Of a stretch of DNA of 64,000 nucleotides, positions 10,049 through 19,704 are shown piece by piece. The position numbers were made by a program, and so were the translations under genes. Source of the stretch: Pseudomonas poae (GTDB lineage: Bacteria; Pseudomonadota; Gammaproteobacteria; Pseudomonadales; Pseudomonadaceae); contig CP034537.1 of assembly GCA_004000515.1 (NCBI GenBank), forward strand, positions 4,912,001 through 4,976,000, in the 5' to 3' direction. Under the pieces are notes generated by a model. The model was not told the origin of the DNA, did no database searches, and saw only the letters and a list, made by a program, of their open reading frames with translations. How positions within the stretch are numbered: the first letter of the stretch is position 1; each line of letters starts with the position of its first letter.

Positions 10049-11499
10049 GGTTTCGCCTCCTGATCCTGCAGGCTGAATTTACGTCGCAGGAAAGTGGCAG
10101 GCGAGGTGGTCAGGTTTTGTAGCCACAGCGCGTCGTTGTTGGCTTGCTGGGTCTGGATCGCCTTGCTCTGGCCCTTGCCGGGGGCCTTGTCGAACTTGAC
10201 TTCATCGGGCTTGACCTCGGGGGTGTTGTTCGCCGCGCTTTCGGTGTCTTTCCTCAAGGCAATCGCCAGGGCCAGGTTGGCGCTGGCTTCAGGAAAGTCC
10301 GGTTGGAGCTGCAAGGCATGCTGGTAGGCGCTGATGGCGTCGTCGAACTTGAAACGGCGTACGTGGATGTTGCCCAGGTAGAACGCGGCTTGCGGCGTGT
10401 TCATCGCACTGAACGTGGTTTGGGCCAAGTCGTAGTCCGCCGCGTTGTAGGCTGCAATGCCCTTCCAGTAGGGATCGACAAACCGCGCCGCCGCCTCGGG
10501 GTAGTGATGATGCTCAAAGGCCCAGCGGCCTTGTTGGTCTGGGGTCAGGAACGGATTGGCCTCAGCTGGCGTTGGCGGCAGCAGCAGGCCGAGCAGCAAG
10601 ACGGCGGCCCAATTCAGGCTCCAGCCCCGACGCACGCTGACCAACGCCAATAGCAGCAGCGGCCAGCACAGCCAATACCCTGCGTCTTTCCATTGCAGCA
10701 GCCGCTGTTGCTCGTCGGCATTCTGGAAATGTTGCTGGGCGTGGCGTTCGACCCAGTCCAGGTCATCGTCATTCAACGTCAGGCTGCCCAGGGGCGCATC
10801 GAGTGCCGAGGCCAGTTGCTTGAGCGTGGGGCTGCTGCCCAAGGCTAGCACCAACACTTGCAGCGAGCCGTCCTTGAGCGTGGGCAGTTGAGTGACGTCC
10901 GCGCCGTCGGTGACCAGCAGCAAGGTGCCCGGCGACTGTTGCAGAAGGCGTTTGGCCTGTTCGATCACCCCGGCGACGTCCTTGCCAGGCTTGTCTATCA
11001 AGTCGGTGCCCAGCGCCTGGATGAAGGAGTCGAGCAGCGCAGGATCGTCGGTGGGCGGCAACACCAGATGGGCGCTGCCCGCGTACACCAGCAATGCCGT
11101 GCGCGTGCCTTTGCGGCGTTGCACCAGGTCGTGCAACGTGTGCTTGGCGGCTTTCAGGCGGGTGGGCGGCACGTCAGCGGTGTCCATCGACGGCGACAGG
11201 TCCACGGCGATGATCAACGGCGCGCGGTTTTCCAGGAAATCCGGGCGATCCTGTTGCCAGGTCGGCCCGGCAGTCGCTACTGCGCCGAGCATTAACAGCG
11301 CGCTCACCAGATGCACCGGGCGCACGCGATGCGGGTCGGTGGGAGTCAGCAGCAAATGCGGCAGCAGGTGCGGGGCGATAGTGCCGCGCAGGCGCCGTTG
11401 CAGGTCGCGGCTGCGTTGCCAGATCAGCGGCAGCAATGCGCCCATTAGGGCGAGCAGCAGCCAGGCTGGGCGCATGAAGTGGAAGTTACTGAAGTCCAT
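10045..11499 (-). CDS. batB: BatB/BatC fusion: VWA-domain membrane protein with TPR tail
   Basis: Intact, 484 residues from the MDFSNFHF start (GGAGG upstream). Two N-terminal membrane segments, then a VWA domain with MIDAS DLSPSMD (about 90) and [11 protein letters not shown], then a membrane segment ([15 protein letters not shown]) and another ([16 protein letters not shown]). The C-terminal half has TPR repeats ([56 protein letters not shown]) and a charged, disordered end. In other bacteria BatB and BatC are separate; the fused form is common in Pseudomonas. Overlaps batA by 14 nt. Confidence 0.9.
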   Translation of the reverse strand: MDFSNFHFMRPAWLLLALMGALLPLIWQRSRDLQRRLRGTIAPHLLPHLLLTPTDPHRVRPVHLVSALLMLGAVATAGPTWQQDRPDFLENRAPLIIAVDLSPSMDTADVPPTRLKAAKHTLHDLVQRRKGTRTALLVYAGSAHLVLPPTDDPALLDSFIQALGTDLIDKPGKDVAGVIEQAKRLLQQSPGTLLLVTDGADVTQLPTLKDGSLQVLVLALGSSPTLKQLASALDAPLGSLTLNDDDLDWVERHAQQHFQNADEQQRLLQWKDAGYWLCWPLLLLALVSVRRGWSLNWAAVLLLGLLLPPTPAEANPFLTPDQQGRWAFEHHHYPEAAARFVDPYWKGIAAYNAADYDLAQTTFSAMNTPQAAFYLGNIHVRRFKFDDAISAYQHALQLQPDFPEASANLALAIALRKDTESAANNTPEVKPDEVKFDKAPGKGQSKAIQTQQANNDALWLQNLTTSPATFLRRKFSLQDQEAKP

Positions 11500-12481
11500 C
11501 CGCTGCCTCCCGTTTCGGCCGATGCGGCCACAGCGCCGCAATCAAGTGATACCCCGCCAATAGCACCAACGCGGCGCCCAGCGGCCACCAGAACAGGTCG
11601 CGCTTGGGTTGGTGGCTGAGGGTTTTCACTTGATGTGGGGTGATCTTGTCAAGGGTGGCGTAGACCTGGTTGAGGCTGTTGCGGTCCTCTGCGCGAAAGT
11701 AGCGGCCGCCGGTTGCGCTGGCGATGTCCTGCAAGGCGTTCAGGTTGACCTTGGCTTCTCCGGTCGCCTGTGGGTCGCCAATGCCGATGGTGTGGATGAT
11801 CACGCCTTTGGCAGCCGCCATGTCGGCGGCATGATCCGGGGTGATTGCGCTGCTGGTGTCGTTACCGTCGGTGAGCAGGATCAGCACTTTTTCCGGCTCA
11901 TGGGCCTGGTCGAGCAGCTTGAGACCAAGGCCAATGGCATCGCCAATGGCGGTGTTCGGCCCGGCCATGCCGATGCCGCTATCATCCAACAACAGCGACA
12001 GGCTGGCGTGATCGAGGGTCAAGGGCGCCTGGGGATAGGCACCGCTGCCAAACAGAATCAGGCCGATGCGGTCGTCTTTGCGCTGCTGGATAAAGCCATG
12101 CACCACCTGTTTGACGGCGGCCAGGCGGTCGATCTTGTGGCCGGCGGCATCGGTGAAGTCCTGGGTTTCCATGGACTGGGAGATGTCGATGGCCAGCATC
12201 AAGTCGCGCACCGGTTGTTGGCGTTCAATGGGTTTTTCCACCCATACCGGGCGGGCGATCGCCAGCACCAGCAACGCCCAGACCAGCAGATTGAGCAGTA
12301 ACTGGCTGCGATTGCGGCGGGTGCCGCTGTTGGACGGTGCTGTACCGATGGCCTGGCTCATGCCGCGGAAAAACGGCACTCGCACAGCGCTGCGTGCTTC
12401 GCGGTAGGGCGGCAAATAGCGGTAGGCCAGCCACGGCAGCGGCAGCAGTAACAGCAGCCAGGGGTAGTCAAGCTGCCACAT
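11486..12481 (-). CDS. batA: BatA: VWA-domain inner-membrane protein
   Basis: Intact, 331 residues from MWQLDYPW. It has an N-terminal membrane helix (LLLLLPLPWLAYRYL), a second one (LLLNLLVWALLVLAIARPVW), a VWA domain with a complete MIDAS (DISQSME, then GLILFGSGAY and LILLTDGNDTSS), and a C-terminal anchor (FWWPLGAALVLLAGYHLIAAL). The start is chosen because the upstream extension is antisense-like and the ATG lies 14 nt inside the DUF4381 gene, giving the same tight overlap as the other members. Expected to act with MoxR and BatB/D in the envelope. Confidence 0.92.
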   Translation of the reverse strand: MWQLDYPWLLLLLPLPWLAYRYLPPYREARSAVRVPFFRGMSQAIGTAPSNSGTRRNRSQLLLNLLVWALLVLAIARPVWVEKPIERQQPVRDLMLAIDISQSMETQDFTDAAGHKIDRLAAVKQVVHGFIQQRKDDRIGLILFGSGAYPQAPLTLDHASLSLLLDDSGIGMAGPNTAIGDAIGLGLKLLDQAHEPEKVLILLTDGNDTSSAITPDHAADMAAAKGVIIHTIGIGDPQATGEAKVNLNALQDIASATGGRYFRAEDRNSLNQVYATLDKITPHQVKTLSHQPKRDLFWWPLGAALVLLAGYHLIAALWPHRPKREAADGLQ

Positions 12482-12932
12482 GGTGCTGCTCCACCCAGGC
12501 AGTGCACTGGGCCAGTAATTGCGCGTGTTGTTCACCAGGCAAAGGCGGGCCGTAGGCCAATTGTGCCAACTGCTGGCTCAGGTCCTCCGGTATCGGCGCG
12601 CCGGCGTGGTGTTGCAAGAAGGCCTGCCATTCGGCGCCGCGCAAGGTCGGGATACGTTGGTGTTGCGCCTTTGGCAGCGGCATGGACAAGGCGACGCGCT
12701 TGAGTAGCTCGGGTAACTCTCGCAGGTCTTTCAACTGTTTCAAGCGCGCCAAGGCCTCGCGCCGATAAGCATCGCGCCGCCAACGCAGCCATTTGCGAAT
12801 GCCGAGGATCAGCAGTCCCACCACCAGCAGCCCCAGCAGCACGCCCCAACCCCAGGTCTGTGGCCAGTAGCTGACCGGCGCGGGCAAGCCCAACTCCTTG
12901 AGTTGCTCGATGCTCGGCACATGGGCGGTCAC
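12468..12932 (-). CDS. DUF4381 membrane protein of the MoxR/Bat operon
   Basis: Intact, 154 residues, GTG start at 12930-12932. The GTG overlaps the stop of the DUF58 gene (GTGA), which fixes the choice. One membrane helix (WGVLLGLLVVGLLILGIRKWL) near residues 28-48, followed by a basic segment and an alpha-helical cytoplasmic domain (ALARLKQLKDLRELPELLKRV, RGAEWQAFLQHH, LSQQLAQLAYGPP). DUF4381 genes sit between DUF58 and batA in many gammaproteobacterial Bat operons; the molecular role is unknown. Confidence 0.88.
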   Translation of the reverse strand: MTAHVPSIEQLKELGLPAPVSYWPQTWGWGVLLGLLVVGLLILGIRKWLRWRRDAYRREALARLKQLKDLRELPELLKRVALSMPLPKAQHQRIPTLRGAEWQAFLQHHAGAPIPEDLSQQLAQLAYGPPLPGEQHAQLLAQCTAWVEQHHVAA

Positions 12933-13852
12933 CGGCGCTTCCCCAGTTCCGTGCGCAGTTGCTCGGCGGCGGGCAATGCGGTGCTGACCATCAGCAGCGG
13001 CACTTGGCTGCGACGCAACAGGCTGGCGACGTCCTTGAGACGCCCTCCGAGAAAGTCGCCCAACGGCTGGCGCACCTTGCGTTGGTTGACGGCCAACTCC
13101 ACTTGTAACTGCCCCTGGGTCACCAATAATTGGCCACGGCTGGGCACGTTGAGCGCCAAGGGGTCGTACACCTGCAACGCCACCACATCGTTGTGGGCCG
13201 ACAGTTGCTGCAGCAGTTGAGAGGTGCGTGGGCCGGCTCCCGCAAAATCGCTGACCAGGCAGATCAAATGATCGTGACCCGCCAGCGCCACGCACTGCTG
13301 CAAGACCTTGTCCAATTGGCTGTCGCCTTCATGGTCGGCATTGCCAGCATTGAGTTCGCTGTTTTGCAAGGCGATGCGGCTGCACAACGCTTCTACCCGT
13401 TTACGGCTGCGCAACGGCGCCACGCTGTCGATGCGTGAGTCGTTGAACACCAGGCCGCCCACCCGGTCGCCGGCGTTGAACACCATCCAGGCGGCCAACG
13501 CCCCGAGTTCAGCGGCAACGGCAGACTTGAAGCTGCGCACCGAACCAAAAAACATCGACATGCGCTGGTCCACCACAATCAAGGCCGGACGGTCGCGTTC
13601 TTCGGTGAAGGTGCGCACCACCGGTTTGCCGGTGCGCAACGACGCACGCCAATCCAGGTGCCGCAAATCGTCGCCTGGCTGGTAGCGCCGCAGCTCATCA
13701 AAGTTCAAGCCCCGGCCACGCAGGCGTGAAGCATGGTTGCCCGCTAGCAGGCTGCCCTGAGGCTGGCGCGCGACAAAACTCAAGCCTTGCGCCTGGAACT
13801 GCAAGGCCATCAACTGCGCCAGGCTCACGTAGACCAAGCCATCGGCGTTCAT
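12929..13852 (-). CDS. DUF58 VWA-like protein of the MoxR operon
   Basis: Intact, 307 residues from MNADGLVYVSL. The DUF58 signature R-x-Y-x-P-GDD-x-R-x-IDW appears as LRRYQPGDDLRHLDWRASLR. A degenerate VWA fold follows (ALIVVDQRMSMFFG, where the MIDAS DxSxS is D-Q-R-M-S, and LICLVSDFAGAG). It starts in an ATGA overlap with moxR. In this family the protein acts as the immediate partner of the MoxR AAA+ ATPase. The ending LLMVSTALPAAEQLRTELGKRR overlaps the next GTG. Confidence 0.92.
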   Translation of the reverse strand: MNADGLVYVSLAQLMALQFQAQGLSFVARQPQGSLLAGNHASRLRGRGLNFDELRRYQPGDDLRHLDWRASLRTGKPVVRTFTEERDRPALIVVDQRMSMFFGSVRSFKSAVAAELGALAAWMVFNAGDRVGGLVFNDSRIDSVAPLRSRKRVEALCSRIALQNSELNAGNADHEGDSQLDKVLQQCVALAGHDHLICLVSDFAGAGPRTSQLLQQLSAHNDVVALQVYDPLALNVPSRGQLLVTQGQLQVELAVNQRKVRQPLGDFLGGRLKDVASLLRRSQVPLLMVSTALPAAEQLRTELGKRR

Positions 13853-14823
13853 GCGGGAATCGCCACTTTGCTGAGCAGGCGGTCGAGTACCTGGTCTGCT
13901 GTCACACCGTCCGCCACCGCGTCGTAGCTCAGTTGTATTCGATGGCGCAGCACCGGGTGCACCACCGCTTGCACGTTGTCCGGGGTGACAAAGGCCTGGC
14001 CCTGCAACCACGCATCCGCCCGCGCACAGCGGTCAAGGCCGATGCCGCCACGGGGGCTGGCCCCCAGGCTGATCCAGCGGGCGAGGTCGGGGTCGTAGTC
14101 GCCGGGGTGGCGGGTGGCGTTGATCAGGTCGATCAGGTAACGGTCGATGGCAGGGGAGACTTGGATCGCGCTGACCTCCTTGCGCGCGGCAAAGATCACT
14201 TCGGGCTCCAAGGTGAAGCCCTGGACCGCCTGGGTGGCGGCGGCCTGTTCCTCTGCCCTGAGCAGGCGCAGCACCTGGCTTTCATTTTCGGCGCTGGGGT
14301 AGTCGAGCAGCAGCTTCATCACAAAACGGTCCATTTGCGCTTCCGGCAAGGGATACGTGCCTTCCTGTTCGATGGGGTTTTGCGTGGCTACCACGATAAA
14401 CAGCTCGGGCAGCGGATGGCTGGCACCCGCCACGGTGATTTGCCGTTCTTCCATGGCTTCGAGCAGCGCAGCCTGGACCTTGGCCGGTGCACGGTTGATC
14501 TCATCGGCCAGAATCAAGTTGCCGAACAAGGGCCCCGGCTGGAAGCGGATCTGGTTCTGACCGTCGACCTGGTGCAGCACCTCTGCACCGGTGATATCCG
14601 ATGGCAGCAGGTCGGACGTGAACTGGATACGGCTCATCTTTGCGTCCAAATGCCGAGCCAGGGCCTTGACCGTACGGGTCTTGGCCAGCCCCGGCAGGCT
14701 TTCCAGCAACAGATGACCGTTGGCCAGCAGGCCCAGCAATATCTGGCGGATCACTTGCTCCTGGCCCAGGACACTTTCGGCCATGCTGGCTTGCAAGGCG
14801 GTTAGATCGTTGAGTGCTGTCAT
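13849..14823 (-). CDS. moxR: MoxR-family AAA+ ATPase
   Basis: Intact, 324 residues. Walker A is the MoxR variant SLPGLAKT in LLLESLPGLAKTRTVKALA (about 40-58). Walker B is NLILADEINRAPAKVQAALLEAMEE, the sensor region is FIVVATQNPIEQEGTYPLPEAQMDRF, and the C-terminal lid is GASPRGGIGLDRCARADAWL. MoxR ATPases work as chaperones assembling or activating metal- or envelope-dependent complexes with VWA partners, here the downstream DUF58, BatA and BatB. It begins 24 nt after the proline-rich gene with an AGGAGGAATGGC site upstream. Confidence 0.95.
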   Translation of the reverse strand: MTALNDLTALQASMAESVLGQEQVIRQILLGLLANGHLLLESLPGLAKTRTVKALARHLDAKMSRIQFTSDLLPSDITGAEVLHQVDGQNQIRFQPGPLFGNLILADEINRAPAKVQAALLEAMEERQITVAGASHPLPELFIVVATQNPIEQEGTYPLPEAQMDRFVMKLLLDYPSAENESQVLRLLRAEEQAAATQAVQGFTLEPEVIFAARKEVSAIQVSPAIDRYLIDLINATRHPGDYDPDLARWISLGASPRGGIGLDRCARADAWLQGQAFVTPDNVQAVVHPVLRHRIQLSYDAVADGVTADQVLDRLLSKVAIPA

Positions 14824-14847
14824 GCCATTCCTCCTTGAAACCTTGGG

Positions 14848-15387
14848 TCACCAGGGTGAGGTGACCACGATGTATTGCACGGAGCTGCCGACGTAACGCG
14901 GCTGGTACCAGGTCGGCCCGCAATGCTGGTAGGCCACGCCATTGGCCACCACCGACACACAATCGGCCGGCACGGCGCTGACCTGGGTGCCAATGGCGAG
15001 GATCGTTGCCGTGGTGGCACCGACTACCGCCGCTGCCGCCCAAGGGTGGTACCAGTCATCCGGGTGCGGAGGCGGTGGCGGTGGAGGAGGCGGCGGCATT
15101 GGGCCTGGATGTGGCCCGGGTCCCGGGTAAGGGTGCGGCCCTGGCTCCGGATGGGGTTGCGGGTGCGGCTGCGGCTGCGGGTGTGGCTCGGGATGTGGCG
15201 GCATTGGCCGAGGCGCAGGCATGGGACGCGGCATTGGCGGCGGTGGTCGATACCCACCGCTGCCACCATGGGGCACCACGAAGGTACGCGCGCCGCCACC
15301 GCCGCGCACTTGCCAGGCCTGGGCCACCAAGGGGTCGAACAGGCTCAGCAGCAAACTGGCTGTCAATACCGTCGCCGTGGCTCTCAT
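14848..15387 (-). CDS. Secreted proline-rich protein
   Basis: Intact, 179 residues. A signal peptide (VLTASLLLSLFDPLVAQA) is followed by a glycine-rich segment and about 60 residues of proline/histidine/glycine repeats (PHPEPHP-type units and a run of ten prolines). Next come an alanine/threonine membrane-like segment (AAAAVVGATTATILAIGTQV) and a C-terminal domain VPADCVSVVANGVAYQHCGPTWYQPRYV with two cysteines. The C-terminal 'C-G-x-T-W-Y-x-P' motif is a recurrent Pseudomonas envelope-protein feature. The start overlaps the DUF2092 stop (ATGA). It might span the periplasm or bind metal through histidines; this is inference. Confidence 0.8.
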   Translation of the reverse strand: MRATATVLTASLLLSLFDPLVAQAWQVRGGGGARTFVVPHGGSGGYRPPPPMPRPMPAPRPMPPHPEPHPQPQPHPQPHPEPGPHPYPGPGPHPGPMPPPPPPPPPPHPDDWYHPWAAAAVVGATTATILAIGTQVSAVPADCVSVVANGVAYQHCGPTWYQPRYVGSSVQYIVVTSPW

Positions 15388-16123
15388 GGCTGGTCTCCTT
15401 GAGGCTCCAATTGCTGCAAGGGCACCGCACGGGCGCCGGCGGGTGGGATGAACTCAAAGTCCTGGGGCTTGATCGCGCTGTTGAGTTGCCAGTGATAGTT
15501 GACGCTGTGCCGAGGCTGCTCAGCCGTGTCACGACGGCTGATCACAAGGCGACAGGGCAGGGGCGGGGCCCTTGGCGCACCCACAGTTGCCAATCGATAT
15601 CCGGCTGGCGATAGGCGTAATGGGTGCAGGTGTTGCCGTCGATGGTTTCATCGCCGATCAGCAACGCGCTGCTGATGCCCACGTCCTTGGCGGTGCCGGG
15701 GTGCCAGCGAAACAGATCGGCCAGGGGCAATTCGATGCTGTAGCGTTCGCTCAACTGGTCGAGCAAGCCGCCAATGTTCGCAGGCGCGGCCTGGTTGGCG
15801 AAGTAGCCGCTGCGGCTGTCGTAAAGCGTGAAGCTCTTGCCGTTGTAAAACAGGCTGCGGCGTTTGCCGTCGCTTTCCAGTGACACGTGCAGCTTGTCTG
15901 GCTGACGGGCCAGCAAACGTGCCTGATGGCTGAACTCGATGACCTGGCCGTTCTCCAGCACCTGGTCGGTGTGGCTGTTGGCGTCGATGCGAAACTGCTG
16001 CAGGCTGCGCAAATAGGCGCCCATTTGGTCGAGGGCGGCCAGGGCCTTGGGTTCCAGTTCCTCGGCCGAGACCGTGTTGGCGGTCAGGGCCAGGCAAATC
16101 AACAAGCATTGAAAGCGCGACAT
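15384..16123 (-). CDS. DUF2092 periplasmic protein
   Basis: About 246 residues with a signal peptide (FQCLLICLALTANTVSA) and a LolA/LppX-like beta-rich fold: LRSLQQFRIDANSHTDQVLENG, IEFSHQARLLARQPDKLHVS, SLFYNGKSFTLYDSRSGYFAN. A slip near 15555 shifts the frame; the continuation (LPCRLVISRRDTAEQP, SVNYHWQLNS, FEFIPPAGARAVPL) is the normal end of DUF2092 proteins. LolA-type folds carry hydrophobic ligands across the periplasm, so lipid or lipoprotein handling is possible but unproven. It lies 33 nt after a channel gene and overlaps the proline-rich gene. Confidence 0.85.
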
Positions 16124-16155
16124 GACGCACCTCGTTCAAAGCATGAAGGTTGGGA

Positions 16156-17180
16156 TCACTGGGATAAACGACAGGCGGAAGTTCCAACGGGGCTGATCAG
16201 GTCGTCGGCGTGGATCACCGAGTACTGCACCTCACCAGAGATGCGTACCGGCAACTTGCCGAAATTGACGATGCGTCCTGCGCCGATACCGATGGGAAAG
16301 TTGACCTTGTTGCCGCTCTCGGCCTTCCAGTTCACCGTGATATTGGGCGTCATGCCCACCCGCCACTGGCCGGGGCCCGGAATGGCACGCTGGATGAAGT
16401 ACTGGATGTTGGTCAGGCTGACGTCCTTGCGCCGTGAGTCGCCGCCTACCGACCACCAATGCTGCGGGAAGAACCCCAGGGTCCAGTCTTCGCCCAGGTA
16501 AGCTGCGACAAACGCCGGGCCTAGGGCGTACTTGCCGGTGCCGAGCACGTCTTTTTTCGGCCGTGGGGAACATGGCCGTGGGGCCGAACCCCAGACCATC
16601 TTGCCGCCATTGGCAAACCGTATAGGCTGCTTGGGGAAAACACCCCACATAGGCCAGGTCGCCAAACCCCGAGGTGCGGTCGAACGGGTCGTTGACCACA
16701 TCGGGAAAGTCGCGGTCAGTCAGCACACCATAGGGGCTCATGCCGATCAGGTTGCCCGCCTTGGCATTCACCGGCGCGCTGACATAGCTCAGCGGAATGC
16801 GGTTGATCAGGTTCCAGTCCTCGCCGATGGATATCGGGAAGGTCGGCATGAAGCTGTATTTGCCCAGGTAGCGGGTGCCGTTGCTGTGGGGGCCCTTGAG
16901 GGCGGTGTAGTCGAACTGATTGAACAGCAACACCAGGTTGCCCACGGGGTTGTCCATCAGCTTGGCGATTTGCTCGGTTGACGGGTCGCAACCGGCCTTG
17001 ACCACTTGCTTGAGATCGATATCGAAGTCTTGTTGCAGACGGTGGCAGGTTTCGGGGTCGGCCTTGGTGGCGGGCGCCGGGCTGCTGCCCAGTTCCGGCA
17101 GGCTGGCGGCGGATAGACCGCCACTGGAAAGCACGCCAAAAAATCAGCGGGGCAGCACACAAGCGAGCACGTGAAATCAT
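16156..17180 (-). CDS. Outer-membrane beta-barrel channel, phenol-degradation/'neuromedin U' type
   Basis: About 340 residues, probably an outer-membrane transporter of the Phenol_MetA_deg-like group often mis-annotated 'neuromedin U'. Signs are the secreted N-terminus, a conserved NPVGNLVLLFNQFDYTALKG region, many alternating aromatic strands (YSFMPTFPISIGEDWNLINR), FFPQHWWSVGGDS, and a final strand ending in LPVRISGEVQYSVIHADDL. The extra T in a T6 run near 17140 and several slips at 16560-16680 break the frame; the pieces join as expected (LIFGVLSSGGLSAASLP; AEKDVLGTGKYALGPAFVAAYLG). A second channel of the same type lies at 18725-19515. Confidence 0.75.
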
Positions 17181-17219
17181 GGCGTTACGCATCCTTGTAA
17201 ACGGCCTGATATCGGGGTT

Positions 17220-17256
17220 ACGTGCCCGGTCTATCCCCCTGTATGACCGGGCACGT
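17220..17256 (-). promoter_or_regulatory. 12-bp perfect hairpin after the DUF1254 gene
   Basis: ACGTGCCCGGTC at 17220-17231 pairs exactly with GACCGGGCACGT at 17245-17256, with a 13-nt loop. Read on the minus strand it begins 4 nt after the DUF1254 stop and is followed by no T-run, so it is more likely an RNA-stability or partial-termination element inside the operon than a full terminator. Confidence 0.6.
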
Positions 17257-17260
17257 GGTG

Positions 17261-18660
17261 TTACTTGAGCGGCGTCAACGGTGGCAGTTTCCATTGACCA
17301 CTACTTACCTCAGGCTTAGGCAGGTAGATCCGCAGCACGGCATAAAACGGGCCGGGTGGAGCCGGCAACCAATTGCTCTGTTCCGCTTTCGGCGGTTCGT
17401 GGTGCTGCAACGCCAGGGTCAGGCCGCCGTCGGCGTCCAGCTTGAGGTTGGGCAACATCCGCGAATTGATCAGGTAGCGCTTCTTGTGGTTGGGCACCAG
17501 CAGTTTGGTCTTGGCGTCGTACATGGTCAGCGACCAGAACGCATCGGCCGGCGGCAGTTGGTCCTTGGCAAAGTGCACGGTGTAGCTGTGACGTGCGCCG
17601 TTGGCGGGCTTGCCTTCGCTGTCGACGAAATAGCTCAGGTAGATGGCTTCGTCGGTGGAATTGCCGAAAATCCCCAGGTCCGCACCGGCATAGCGGTACA
17701 GGTAGTTGTTTTTCAAGCGGTCACGGCTGCCGAACAGCTCCCCGCTGGACACTTGATGAGTGTCGATCTTGTCTTTCTTGAACGCGGCAAACTCGGCGCG
17801 GGCATCGGCGATCCCGTCTTCCAGGGCCTTGCGTTGCTCGGCGGTCAGTTGGTGCACCTTGAACGGTGCGCCCGGGGCGATGCCGATCTTGGCGAAACGT
17901 GCCAGCAGGTCTTTTCGCTGTCCTGGGGCGCGGCGAACGCCAGCATGAAGTTCAGGTAACGGAACAACTGCGGGCCTTCGGTCATGGTAGCCATGGGCTT
18001 GGGCCAGTCGATTTTCGGCGCCGCAGGTGGTGCCGGCTGCTTAACGTAGCTGCTCAGCGGCTGCACTTTATAGCCGTTCTGGATCTGCTTGACCTTGTTC
18101 AGGTCTTTCTCGTCAAACAACTGCGTGCGGTAGAGCGCATAGGCGATGTTGCTCTCGCTGTACACCACGCGGTCGATGTCGACCGGCTGCTGACCTTTCC
18201 AATCAGGCCCGGCAATCATGTAGTGGCCGCCGTTGTTGCCGGTGCTGCGGGTGCCCAGGTAGGCGATGTTCTGCGTGTAGAGGTCGATCAACTGCACCGA
18301 GTAGTAGCGGTTGTCTTCGATCTTCGGCAAGGTCAGAACCAGCGGTTCCTTGCGCAAGTCCATCCAGACGAACGAGTAGGGCGTGTCCGAATTGGGCGTG
18401 ACAAACGCGTTGTCCTTGGGCGTGAACACCTGGGCGGTATTGCCGATATGGTTGAACGGCGCCTTGAAGTTCGCACCGCCCTTGTCAACGGCCTGGGTGT
18501 AGAGCGTCTTGTACATCGCTACCACCGGGTAGCCATATAGATAGGCTTCCTTGGCAATGGCACGTGCTTCGGCGGGAGTGGCCGTGAAATCGGCCAAAGC
18601 GCCAGTACTCATGAGTATCGAGAGGCTCGCCAACAGCAGGCGCGTCGGTTTTCCAATCAT
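17261..18660 (-). CDS. DUF1254/DUF1214 periplasmic protein
   Basis: About 466 residues with a signal peptide (LLLASLSILMSTGALA). The DUF1254 half contains AYLYGYPVVAMYKTLYTQAV, FNHIGNTAQVFTPKDNAFVTPNSDTPYS and RYYSVQLIDLYTQN. The DUF1214 half contains YAGADLGIFGNSTDEAIYLSY, FWSLTMYDAKTKLLVPN and GPFYAVLRIYLPKPEV. Both halves are strongly conserved in family style. One slip near 17910 breaks the frame between them. It lies between the two outer-membrane channel genes. The family has no proven activity; some members are linked to stress tolerance. Confidence 0.88.
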
Positions 18661-18724
18661 GTTGTTGCGTCCTTCCAGAGATCTTTTTTAAAGGGCGTGG
18701 GATGAAAGCGCCGAGTTTCCTGTT

Positions 18725-19515
18725 TTATTTGCCGAACGTCACGTTAATCCCTGCGAACAGGGTGAACTGAGGCAAACCATCGCCTTTGCGTGCCACCGTC
18801 CATTGCGGCTCCACATAGGCATTAAGGATATTGCTGCCGGCTTTCCAGGCCTTGCCCATCCCCAAGCCAATGGGGATGTAGTGAGTGTCGTTCTTCAAAT
18901 CGAAGGTCCAGGTGCCCGTGGAGCGCAGGTACCAACCCTTCGGCAGGTTATGAATGATGAAAGGCTGGAAAGTTGCACTTTCCACGTGTGCACGGTCGCG
19001 ATCACCGGCAAATGAGCTTTGGTATTGCACCAGTGCGCCAAGCAGTCCTCTTGGCGACGCATCAATAGCAATTGCCGCCAGGCCCGCCTGCCACTTGCCG
19101 GTGCCCAGTTCGTCGTGCTCAGCGGTGGGGCGGTGATTTGCGGGCCGATACCCAACTGCACGCCCTCAGTCTTGAGCAGGAAGATATCGAACAGGTTCAA
19201 GTCGCCGATACCGGTGCTGTAGCCGCTGTGGGGATCGGGACGGGTGCTGAGGGGCAGGGTGGCGCGCAGCAATTGTGGCACACCGAGGAAGTCCGAAGGA
19301 GCAATGGGCAAGGTGCCGCGCAGCAACACATCATTGGTGTGGGCGTTACTGTCGAACAGGCGTGGGGTGTAGTAATCCTGCAGGTTGGCGCCCGGCGCGA
19401 GGTTGAGCGGGTTGTTACTCTTGTTGGCGGTCTCGGCGTTGTCGGCCAACGCGGAAAAGCTGAGTAGTGTCAAAACGGCCAGCATCATTGCCGACGTGTA
19501 CGTTGCCTTGAACAT
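18725..19515 (-). CDS. Outer-membrane channel, second paralogue
   Basis: About 263 residues with a signal peptide (MLAVLTLLSFSALA). Same family as the 16156-17180 product but shorter: LQDYYTPRLFDSNAHTNDVL, GIGDLNLFDIFLLKTEGVQLGIGPQ, then after a slip near 19105 GKWQAGLAAIAID, VQYQSSFAGDRDR, WYLRSTGTWTFDLKND and a terminal strand FTLFAGINVTFGK ending in an aliphatic/aromatic-rich beta-signal. First gene of the long minus-strand cluster that continues to the arylsulfatase. No confident promoter was found in the 190 nt upstream. Confidence 0.75.
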
Positions 19516-19663
19516 ACGCGCTCCCCATACCTGGGTGATTGTCCCTTGTGATTAATACGTGTAGGGCGTTTCGGTAGAAGCTAGCAGCTAAATCCAGCTG
19601 CGCTAGGCATCCGATCGAATTAGTTGGAGGCTGCAGGGCGTGTCACAGGACTTTAGAAAGGCG

Positions 19664-19690
19664 CAAAACGCCGCCTTGGCTAGGCGGCGA
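19664..19690 (-). terminator. Intrinsic terminator of the lone receiver gene
   Basis: On the minus strand, CGCCGCCT-loop-AGGCGGCG is followed directly by TTTTGCG. The stem has 8 GC-rich pairs. It sits 15 nt beyond the stop of the receiver gene at 19705, and so separates that gene from the outer-membrane channel operon downstream. Confidence 0.75.
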
Positions 19691-19704
19691 GGCGTAAAGA
19701 GGGG

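Noticed and set aside
14848..15387. Plus-strand frames rich in G/R/V opposite the proline-rich gene
   Set aside because: Antisense of CCX proline codons gives glycine/arginine-rich shadows; the minus-strand product has a signal peptide.
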